From NCBI GenBank assembly GCA_030248225.1, contig JASANE010030161.1, forward strand, positions 1 through 64,000: a stretch of DNA of 64,000 nt, written 5' to 3'. This document shows positions 10,610 through 20,400 of this stretch, piece after piece (positions within the stretch are counted from its first letter, which is position 1; the number at the start of each line of letters is the position of its first letter). Both the position numbers and the translations under genes were made by a program. Below the pieces are notes generated by a model. That model was not told the DNA's origin. It did not search any database and was given only the letters and a program-made list of their open reading frames with translations. The DNA comes from Trileptium ribeirensis. Lineage: Eukaryota > Nematoda > Enoplea > Enoplida > Thoracostomopsidae.

Positions 10610-11938
10610 TTAGCAACTGTAAAAAATTTTCTGCCAGTCGTAGTTGATTAAGCCATGCAGCAATTGATATGTTAAAATGAGATCGGCTCTATGTCTTCGA
10701 GTTCGAAGAGACTGTAATTGAAGGTATTGTAAACGAGCCTCATAATTCATGCCGTAGGTGCCGCGAACAAGACGAGTTGCCCTTCGTTGCACTTTTTCAA
10801 GCAATAAGATATCTCGTTGCAAATGAGGACACCAGGCTTGACAGCCATACTCCAATCGTGATCTTACAAGTGCTCTATATAGTAAAAGAAGAGGTTTTTT
10901 GTCCATGTATCCGAAGGTTCGAAATAATATGCTAATCAGTTTGTGGCAATCAGTTGCCAATGTTTGGCAATGCAGTGAAGCTTTAAGATCGCTAGATATA
11001 GTGATGCCCAGATATTTTTCAGCATGTGATGATTGTATCAAGTCGTTGCTAAGATAATATAACAGTTTTGGATTGTTAAATCCATAATGCAGAACAGAGC
11101 ATTTGTTTACGCCAAACTGCATTAGCGAGCGATCCGCCCAATCAGAAGCAGAGTTCAGATCGCTTGCCAGAAGTAGATGGTCTGCATCAAAAGAACTTGG
11201 TCGAAGGCAACGCATAATACACGCGTCATCAGCAAATTTCCAAATATTACTCGAGATATTATCGTCCAAATCATTGATGAAACAGTTGAAAAACACTGGT
11301 CCTAGGACGGACCCCTGTGGCACGCCACTTTGGACGGGTAGAGCAGTTGCATTAATTCCATCAATGCAGACATATTGAAGTCTATCAGAAAGAAACGCAC
11401 TACACCATTGTAGTAAATTGCCCGAAATGCCATGCGCAGCAAGTTTACTTAATAAACGTTGGTGAGGGACAAGGTCAAATGCTTTTCGCAAATCAAGAAG
11501 AATGACGTCAGCACACAGTTTATTGTCGATGAAACCAGTGAGCGTGTGCATAAAATCGATTAATTGAAGAGTAGTAGAACGCTTAGAATGAAACCCATAC
11601 TGAGACGCACCAATTAGGTTATAACTATCAAAGAAAGAAGTCATGCTAGATTTAACGATAGATTCCATAAGCTTACAGCAAGATGAAGTTAAACTAATTG
11701 GACCGTAGTTAGAGGAGACAAGCTTGGAGCCAGATTTATGAATAGGGATTACATTTGCAAGAGACCAATCTGAAGGAATGCAATGGTGTAAAAATGATTT
11801 GGTAAACAAGAACGATAGTGGTCTCGCAAGAGCATGGCGACATTTGAATAATATAAGATTGTTTGTCATGGCCAGGTGACGCACATTGTTTAAGCTTATA
11901 AATGGCAGTTGCCACAACAAGAGGATTAAATGAGACAT
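10610..11938 (-). pseudogene. LINE-B reverse transcriptase and thumb
   Basis: This is the longest uninterrupted LINE frame here (about 442 codons). Motifs in order are SDWSLANVIPIHKSGS, GPISLTS, GFHSKRST, LLDLRKAFDLVPHQRLLSKL, SGVPQGSVLGPVFF, WKFADDACIM (catalytic Asp pair at 11225-11236), LGITIS, and the C-terminal LRTRRHRADLI. It overlaps in another frame with the upstream endonuclease/linker frame (11736-12686), which marks a frameshift near 11840-11940. The remaining C-terminal codons lie at 10440-10610 in a third frame. Confidence 0.87.
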
Positions 11939-12740
11939 CAGTTAACCTTGATGTGGTGCGTGTGCTAAATTGTGGGAAGTCAACGGGCTCAGATTGAAAA
12001 ACTGAGCAAAAATATTGATTAAACGTTGTAGCAACATCACCAGGATGCTCAACAAGAGTGCCATCAGATCGTTGAAGATTTAGAGAAGACTTCGATTTAG
12101 CAGAAACATGTCGCCAGAAAAGCTTAGGATTACTATTTATTTTGTTACTCAAACTATTCAAATAGCGCCTCTTAGACCGCTTAACTTCGATGTCACATAT
12201 CAGGTTAGCATCTCTATAGCTTATCCAAGACTGTTCGTTTTGATTACGACGAAAATATGCGAAAGCATTCTTTCTGCGCTTCAAGGCTCTCCAGCAATGA
12301 TGATCTGCCCAAACAGGACGCCTTCTTTCGCTGGAATTTGTACGAGGAACAAAAATCTGTATTGCACAATTAATAACACATCGGATCTCATTCCAAATAG
12401 CTTCAACTTCTTGAGACTCAATTACATTGAGGTGGGAGCTGACATAGGTGACAAATCGTTGCCAATCAGTTCGCTTCCAACACAGCCTATCAGGACCAGA
12501 AATAATGTGGTTTATTTCGAAGGACATACAGAACACAATACCCAGATGATCACTAGTACCAAGACCGGGAATAATGCGAAAATCATCAACACGTCGAGAA
12601 TTGCAGAATACAACATCAAGTACATTATTAAAGCGGGTGGGTTCATTAACGTACTGAGTGAGACCGAGTTCAAAGATGCATGACATGAAATAGTCGCAAT
12701 GATGCGGCCATGTGGCGTCGATCCAGTTAATTTCGGTTGT
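11840..12740 (-). pseudogene. LINE-B endonuclease C-terminal half and linker
   Basis: The frame encodes CIFELGLTQYVNEPTRFNNV, LDVVFC and GLGTSDHLGIVFC, which is the end of the APE endonuclease. It continues with the linker WADHHCWRALKRRKNA, then PKLFWRHVSAKSKS and the run-in to the reverse transcriptase (FNQYFCSVFQSEP). Upstream endonuclease motifs (NARS..NKL, TESW, GDFN) are absent. The break near 12740 is an internal deletion rather than 5' truncation, because the N-terminal 2A region still exists upstream. Confidence 0.8.
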
Positions 12741-13068
12741 TTTTACAATAAAGATTTGCTCCGGCCTTGTTTGACTCTGAAGCTACAGTAGTAGTATTTT
12801 GAACTTGCTGTTATATGAGCGGCCTTGAGTAAACTTCTTCGGTTGAGCATTTACATTTACGTTTGGAGCCTGCCGTGGTGGCTGACAAGTTGAGCAGCTC
12901 CGTCGTAGACTCCGGTCTTTGATTTGTTCCCGTGTCATGTTGGACATTCTTCATGAAACCACTTTCTGCATTGCATACACTGTTTAGCCCAATCTCAATA
13001 AGGCACGATTTGGTTGCAGGAGCGCAGGGGCTATCCAATTTCTTATGTTGTTTTCGTTTCGCTCATCG

Positions 13069-13131
13069 AGGACCAGGATTTTCTTCTACATCACCAGATT
13101 GGATCAGCAGCATTCGTTTGAGGAGTTCCAG
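13069..13131 (-). other. 2A-like ribosome-skipping peptide in LINE-B
   Basis: The minus strand encodes LELLKRMLLIQS followed by GDVEENPGP. This matches the 2A consensus D(V/I)ExNPG-P, with the usual hydrophobic/basic upstream stretch. 2A peptides make the ribosome skip the Gly-Pro bond and are known in several non-LTR retrotransposons near the ORF N terminus, where this one lies (about 50-55 residues after the ATG). Two codons after the motif comes a TGA (13063-13065), so this copy would release only the leader. Confidence 0.85.
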
Positions 13132-13244
13132 TTTTTGAGTCGCTTTGTTATATGGGGGTTTGATATCGTCTTTCGTTTCGCCTTGGCGAGTTGTCGCACC
13201 ACACGACTGTAGCAGTCTTCGGCAAGGTGAGACATCTTGTAGGG

Positions 13245-13905
13245 GCGCCCCAATGGTTCCTCGACTTAAAATTTTAAAATTAGTTCTGACGTCTTGGGAT
13301 GCTGATAAGCTTTACCTGGGGATTTCGGGCAAGGGAAACTCATTGCCGATGCTGGTTTTGCTGTGTGACCCAGGGCTCCATGGGTACCGGGATATGACGC
13401 CCCTTGGCTGGGGATCAGAGGTCAAAATGAGGGTTTTTCACCTCATTATAGTACCCTTCACGGAAGCAAGGCTATTTTTATCTTAACCTTCGAATTTTTT
13501 TCTCTGGATGGTTTTATTTCATAGTGAAATGATAAATCTTTTTTGTTTTTCGATTAAGTGTCCGGTTCTGGTGTTATGCGGTTTGAGGTATGGTACCCTC
13601 GTGGTTTCTCGATCCAATATTTGAAAATTTGTTCTGACATCCTGGGCGGCTGAAAAGTTTTGCTTGGGGGTTTTCGTGCATGGGAAACTCATTGCCGTCT
13701 TGGTTTTTCTCTGCGGCTCATGGTTCCATGGGTACGGGGGTAAGGCGGCGCCATGGTTCATCGACCCAAAATTCTCATAACTTTGCTGTTAGGTCCTGTT
13801 ACGTTGCTGATAGCTTGCACTTATGGGTTTTAGGACATGGAAAACTTATTGCCGGTGTTAGTTTTGTTCTAACTTGTGCGATATTGTGTGATATCTACAT
13901 ATAGC
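13245..13905. repeat. Degenerate tandem repeat, three diverged units
   Basis: Phrases such as GGTTCCTCGACTTAAAATT, GGGAAACTCATTGCCG and CCATGGGTACCGGG recur in altered form at about 13250-13400, 13590-13740 and 13750-13870. ORFs in this stretch follow the repeat and have no recognisable product. Position 13906-14220 shows nothing. Confidence 0.55.
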
Positions 13906-14575
13906 ATATAGAAGTATACTATCGAGAGTTAATTTGGCTGTGTACGCAAATGGGGTAGGTGTACCTATGCTTCACTACGTTCTGCAATCTCGAGAGAGTT
14001 ACTAGTATTGTATACTAAATATTATTTAATATTTCAATATAGGTTTTCAAATCCACACTCAGAGGATCTTGTTGGACTTGGTCTAAGTGTATCATGAAAA
14101 AACGTGTGCTAGTAAAATAACCGTTGAAATGAACTTAAGTGTAACCGTTAAACAAGTAGCTCGTGTTATCACCAAGTGGTGAATTCTGAGGCTTGAATAT
14201 GTAATTTAGAGAGATGTCCGCAGCTGTATTGAAGATCAAATTACAAAATGAACAATGATTTGGTCGACAAAGTGACACCAAAATCACCTAGGTATAGCAT
14301 GAGCGGTTGTGGAGATGTTATATTTTCGTGTTTTTGGGGCCCATGCCCCCATTGAAAAACCCTTTTGACTCAACCATGCAAACTAAAAAGGGCAACAGCA
14401 GCACACCATATTAGCTACATAGAGTGTGAATTACTCTTCAAAATAAAAACAAAAACATTCACATAGCTTGAGTGTCGTGTAAAAATATCCATTTACGGAT
14501 ATTTTGGGTCCCATCGGAACGTTAATTGACCCAACTTTGTAAAGTAAGCAATGACAATACCAAACACCTTTGCAG

Positions 14576-15733
14576 CAGGGAGTAACCGGAATTCCGGTTC
14601 CGGCGAAAATCGTGTTCCGGTTGCGGTTCCGGCAAAGGGCAAAAACCATACCGGAACCGGAATTCCGGTTTAAAATTTTTGTTTGAAATTTTCCACGTTT
14701 TTTACTTCATCCTGTAATCCAAACATATGTAATATATATTATACAATGATCACGCTCCAATATAACCAAACAAAAGAAAAGATTAACTATCCAATTTTCC
14801 GTGTGAAACGTAAGTAGGGCACATAATTTGAGCAGGAATTTTTCATAATAACCTGCAGGAGTTTGTTAAATCAAAGCCAGGTCGATGCTTGTAGCAGCTA
14901 TTTTACACATCCAGAAGTCTGTGGGATACATTTGAATTAAACCGGTCCAACTCGGTAACGTAGTATGGCTTACGCAGAAGTACTTAGGGTATGCTTGGCT
15001 AACATAAATTGCGTCAAGCACCCGCCAGTGCGCTTGTAAACCTGGTAAATCAGTCCAAATTGAAATAAACTAACGTTATCTGCAACGCAGCTAGAAACTG
15101 ATTTCTTGGCAATGAACTGTATTTGTTGAAACTGTGCGAGCAGCATCACAGTGTGTCTCATTTGTAGCATTCTGATTAGAAAGTTATTATCGTTATGATC
15201 TAACTGACGGGCACTGTTTGTCCAACGCTAGCCTAAACAGTGTCTCTGACCACTGAGCAGAAAATTACCTTCTATCTTTCATTTTCCCTTAGAATAATTA
15301 AGGATACCAATAATTTTAAGTTTCCTACAGAAGAACATGCAACAAACGTATGTGCAGTAAAGGAAGGCGACTGGAGACAGAGCGAAAGTGTGTATTCTAC
15401 GCTCCAAGCTTTGTAAGCACATTCGATTTGACGCAGTATACGCAATGGTGTATAGTGGAAGACATTTTTTGCTCTGAATGTCCAAAACGGTCATATTTGA
15501 TCGATAAATAAACATTATTAGCTTCCTCGGGCTCTTTAAAATTTCAGAAAGGCAATAATACCATCGCAATACATTAAGTTTAATGTAAAAGTTATTTTTT
15601 ATGCATTTTAAATCCACTATACCTTCATTTCTTCCATCATCTGTTTTACTATATATAAATTTCGAAGACCAAGTTCCGGATCCGGTTTAAATGGACGGTT
15701 CCGGTTGCTGGATCCGGTTCCGGTTTTTCCCTG
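14576..15733. mobile_element. hAT-type non-autonomous element, copy 1 (8-bp TSD CTTTGCAG)
   Basis: The element starts CAGGGAGTAACCGGAATTCC and ends CCGGTTCCGGTTTTTCCCTG, so both termini read CAGGGA(G/A)(T/A)AACCGGAA inward. It is flanked by a perfect 8-bp duplication CTTTGCAG (14568-14575 and 15734-15741), the hAT signature. GGTTCCGG-rich palindromes lie at both ends. The 1158-bp interior has no credible ORF. It sits inside a diverged tandem repeat whose units are visible on both sides (14280-14550 and 15742-16040). Confidence 0.92.
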
Positions 15734-15741
15734 CTTTGCAG

Positions 15742-17385
15742 CTACATATAGAATCAATTACTGTGCAAAATGACCCTAAAACGCCCATATATCTCGAGTG
15801 GTTATGAGTTATTGCCTTTTTCGTGTATTTTGGGTCTCATGGACCCACTTTTGAACCCGTTTCGACCCAAATCTAAGAGAACTGTGTAGCAAAGTTTTGT
15901 AATACTATCTTGCAGAGAGCTATTTTCTCTTCGCAATGATCCCAATTTGACTCAGATATCTACACCGGTTGTCGCGCTACAATAGGTAACGTGATTTTTG
16001 GGGCCCCGTCTTGACCGGACAAGAGCCGCCTTTGGCCCGCTTTTCAGTGGAAGATATGTGAATCGGGGTTTGGGCTTAACTAAAGTGCATAAATAGAGAT
16101 TTCAAGCTTTCGAATGAGCTAACGCTAATTAATCAGCCCAGTCAATGTTCAGTTGTGCCTGTCACTGTAAAACACAATAGCGGACATTGTCAAATTTCAC
16201 CACTGTCACGGCTAATGAGAATTCGCTTCGCTCGTTTGACTCGCTCAGAATTTCAATGTATTTAATTTACCCTGCTTCTAAATCAGAGATGGCCCGGTCC
16301 GGTTGCATCACTAGTACTGATGTCTGTCACATATTTAGCTCGTATAGTAATGTGGTTTGGGAGTAAGCAAACACCTGACTGCTATGTGTCTTGTATTTGT
16401 TGGAGATTCATGACCAGAAGTCCCTTAGAAGTTTATTATAAACGTTTTATCTCTTTATAAATGTTTTATCTCTCGACTTCTGGATCCTTTGAGTTAACTT
16501 TAAATCCAAATATGTTCAACGGATTTGTGTTCCAGTATTGACAAAATGCTGTCAAATTAATTTTGCTAAAATTAGAATTTTAACCACAGCAAAAACTTAA
16601 AATATTCAAATGCAATATGTCGGGGAATTATATGCGTACTCATTATTTTAAATGTGTAGTCATTAATAGCTGTCATCTCCAGTTGGTGAACATTTTGCCG
16701 ATGTATGAACTGGCCGCACTGGGTTCAGAAAAAAGCATACGTAGCAGATTTTGTTGGCAGATAAATGAAATGGGGGCACACCCTAGTTCAGCGACAGCCC
16801 TTCGAAACCAAAAACTTGTGTAGACCAGTATCGCAATACGAACCTCTAAATTTTTGGACAAAATACTTTTGTGCTTACTTCCTGAAACTTAATTTCGTAA
16901 TGAAATTTTAGTAAAATATTTGACACAATTGTGCATGAACTGTGGATAGTTTACATGTGGAAATAAAAGAAAATGACGGCGGACATTGAGCCATTGAGCG
17001 ACAGCGGATTATAATTATCAAAATATTCTTCTTCTGACTTTGAATGGGGCTGGTTTGTTCCATGCCTGGTATTAGATGCAAGTCATCTGACAACGAGGAG
17101 TGTGATAACGAGGCGCACTCCAATAAAATTTTCAACTCAGTCTGACTTCAACCGAAGCCAACCTGTCCCAAGCGTGGCGCCAAATGCAAGCCAGCCATGT
17201 GTGAACCAGAAGGGTGGTAACATAGTTCACTCCAGTAATAAAATTAATATTCAGTCCAAAATGATTTGTCGCATTGTAATCTATTGTATCTAACGTTAGT
17301 TTTGTTTAGTGATTTGTTTGTTGAAACTCAGACCAAGTTCACACATGTTAGTATTAATTGCTGTGGTGTAATTGTAATATTACAG
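15742..17385. other. Repeat remnant, then unrecognised DNA upstream of the phosphatase exon
   Basis: 15742-16040 continues the repeat interrupted by the hAT-type element. From 16050 to 17385 I find no supported exon. The missing signal-peptide exon of the acid phosphatase may lie here or further 5'; no ATG with a hydrophobic stretch and a phase-0 donor stood out. Two related segments of about 90 bp occur at 17075-17165 and 17175-17265. Confidence 0.5.
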
Positions 17386-17484
17386 ATTTGGAGACATGGC
17401 GATCGTACACCGATTCATTATATTCCATCTGATTTGTCGAACGCACCGAACACTTGGCCTGAAGGTCCTGGCGAATTGACCACC
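17386..17484 (+). CDS. Acid phosphatase exon 1 of those seen (RHG loop)
   Basis: The acceptor is ATATTACAG and the donor ACC|GTTCGT, phase 0 on both sides. The exon encodes [16 protein letters not shown] through GPGELTT. It contains the nucleophilic His and two phosphate-binding Arg of the RHGxRxP motif. GELT is the family phrase that precedes GxxQxxxLG in the next exon. Imperfect copies of one intronic segment flank it (17275-17357 and 17493-17570). Confidence 0.93.
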
Positions 17485-20400
17485 GTTCGTTCAAAATTTA
17501 TTGTATCTAGCTTTAGCTTGGTGCTGTTAGTTTTTTCAAACTCAGGCCAATTTCATGCATTTTAGTATTTGATGGCGTAAAAGTGTTCGATTTCGTGTTT
17601 GGCATACTATTCATTGCAGTTACGCGGGTTTCGTAATTCGCGTCTGAAGCCAAGAGTATTTCAATTTGGTTTTTACAAGCTATCAAAGTTATACCTGTTC
17701 TTACCTCTCCACTGGAACAAAATTTTGCGTGAGGGGCTTTGAGCTGGGTGCTCAGCTGTAGCCTGCGGAATTTCCCCCTGGTTAGCTGGAAAACCCATGC
17801 CCCCAAGGGAACCGTGTGATTTTCTATTATCGCGTTTTCCATCCATTTACAACATCTATTCGTAATTAGTTGTTGTTTTTGTTGTATGTTTATTTTTTAC
17901 TGAAAATGTGTATTTTTGCAGGCCACACTTTGTTCAGCAATGAATGCATTAAAGTTATAACCATGAAGTCAGGTATGGTTCTGCAGGAAACGTGTCTTAA
18001 AAGATACAGTGACCATTATAAAACCAGTTGCCCGTCTCAGACAACGTTGGCGTGAATCACGTATTCGTTTTGAGCAAACTCGAAAACAGTAAAGGCACGA
18101 CATATTGCTTTTTAAAGACTGTGTCAAAATAATATGTACAGTCACGGTCGCAAGCATAAGCAAATTTTTCGCGAAAAATTGACGAACGATTTGCGCAAAA
18201 AATACATTTGTTTAAACATCGTTTGTCATGATAAAAATAATCATTTTTTGTGCAATCACCTGACATCAAGCAATGAGTGTGTAAATATAGCTCTGGCATA
18301 TAACTGCGGCTGTCGTGTCTCATTTTACATTTAATGTTCCTATTTTGCTACTGTAGCAACGCAATAGGTTTTGATGATTTTATAAAGTAGTTAATTGTAT
18401 AATTAATTTAACATATTTTGGTTGGTGCGTAGGTTGTTGTGCATGAAGATCTGTCGATCGGCAGCTGACGACGACCACCTATTTGGAAAGGGGAGCCAGC
18501 ACAAAGCCAGACAAATATAATTCTCTCAGACACTCCTACAACGAACGCTGAACGGATTATATAATGCATAATGGGTCTATTATAGAGTGGTTAGAAAAGG
18601 AGCAACATTATATATATGCTAGTATGTACAACCCCTTTCGCGATTCCGCCATATTAACACTGTTTAGTATTCGGTATTCGGTCATTTCAAAATGACCGAA
18701 TATTCGGTTTTCGGTCGTTCCCTACTCAAAATAAGTTCATATGGGTTTTCGCAGGTGCTGATTTCAAATCTTCGCTGTATTTAAACGTATATTTTCGTGT
18801 AGCCATAGTTATATCAATGGTTGAGACAAGGCGAGTGGTGCGAAAGGGACTAGTGTCGTGCGGTCTGTAGCAAATTCTGTTTGTTTTCTGTTACTGTGTT
18901 TTTGTTAAGATTCTTATATATACATAGATTAGATACATCTGTTGTTCACTATTCGTAAGCAGTTCTGAAGTAGAGTTAACCTTCTTAGTGTGCGTACTAG
19001 ATATCTGACAATCAGTTTTGCTGCCTTATTGAACAGCAGATTAATAAATATTTTTGGCGAATTATATCTTTGATTCGTAACCGGAATATATTTTAATAAG
19101 TTGTTCCACTGTATGTTAACGTTACAGTTTCTCATTTCTCCGAATTCATACACTTGTCATGTCGCCAAGGTCCTAGTATCGTACTTACTATAGTGCTATA
19201 TATAATATACATTGAATATGCAATACATTGTGCGATTCAGCCAAGTTGTGTATTTTTCAGTGTTAAAAATTCCATCCCTAAGCAGACCCGCCGACCTCTG
19301 GAGAGAGCGCGACACCCAAAAACTCTTTATAATTGTGGTCCCAGCGAAACACTGGGAAACTGTAGTGTAGCTTCAAAATTTTGTGGCATAAACTTTCAGT
19401 GTAGTTGTTCCTGTTTCTACATGCAGAGCTTGCGCGCTGGTATTCGGTGTTTCTAATAATTAACATCACGTTTCGGTTTGATCTCATCGACGGAGTGCAC
19501 TTTGTTTTCTCAAGATACGTCCCAGGCTGTTTTGTATCGAGGACTATTTTCTTGCATTTGAAAGTATGACCGTGTGGCTCGACTGGAAATTATTGTTCTC
19601 GTGTGTAATCACTCTATATGATCAGTTTCAATTTGTTTTGGTTTTTTGTTCAGATTGGCATGCGTCAGCAGTATCACACTGGGCAGTACCTGTGGCGTCG
19701 CTACGTCAGCGAAAAGCAATTTTTGTCGGCTACCTATAATAGTACTGAGGTTAGACATAAATTACGATTGTTCATTTAAATGGCAGCTACGTTTGCATAC
19801 TATTGATACCACTAGAATCAGAGTACGTGGCTGGCTTAATATGTTTTGAACGATCTACTACCATTGCTACTAATACTGAAATATGAATTCGACAGTAAAC
19901 GTCAAATTAATTGCAACTAACCATAAAAACGTAAGATGTGCAATACTAGTTCGTATCCACTCTAAAACTGTTATTTATAACTAATGTTTAGTTTGTACTT
20001 GAAAACGATTTTGAATTTTCGATACGAAACTCCTGTCGTCCACCGTTTAATTGCTGTTTTCTAGTCACTACATAATTTATATTATTACCAATTATATAAT
20101 TGATGCGTAAAATCTTGGTAAACCAGCTACAATACTCACCATAAAAGAGTGCTGTTCGTTCCGAAATCGTGGTACGCTTTTCAAATTGGTTGAAGTGTTT
20201 GAGAATAAATTTTGTTCGATTTATGTTCGGTGTTCGTTCGTTCGAAAAGTGACACTCATTTCTAGCGAGTACTGTAATAAGGACTTATCGCGCTAAAATT
20301 TGTTGACAACCGCAGGTCTGATCAAGACTGTGTACTTCGTCTAAATAATTTCGTAAAACGACTCACAGGTTACCGGTTTTTTGTTTATTTTGATAGTATA

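Larger units (their letters stand above)
10440..13235 (-). mobile_element. LINE-B, CR1/Jockey-like retrotransposon with 2A-like peptide, decayed
   Basis: On the minus strand the ORF starts at ATG 13235 (MSHLAEDCYSRVVRQ...). A one-base shift at an A5 run near 13130 leads into LELLKRMLLIQS and GDVEENPGP (13069-13095). A stop at 13063-13065 is followed in the same frame by a polar region to about 12811. The N-terminal half of the endonuclease is missing: the frame resumes at NWIDATW (about 12730), has SDHLG, and runs into reverse transcriptase with FADD at 11225-11236. The C terminus (about 10450-10610) is in a shifted frame. So there is an internal deletion, at least three frameshifts and stops. 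Confidence 0.88.

Noticed and set aside
17266..17385. Upstream in-frame extension of the RHG exon with a hydrophobic stretch (LLYLTLVLFSDLFVE)
   Set aside because: No ATG in this frame, and a good acceptor at 17385 plus family alignment place the exon start at 17386. It could mimic a signal peptide by chance.
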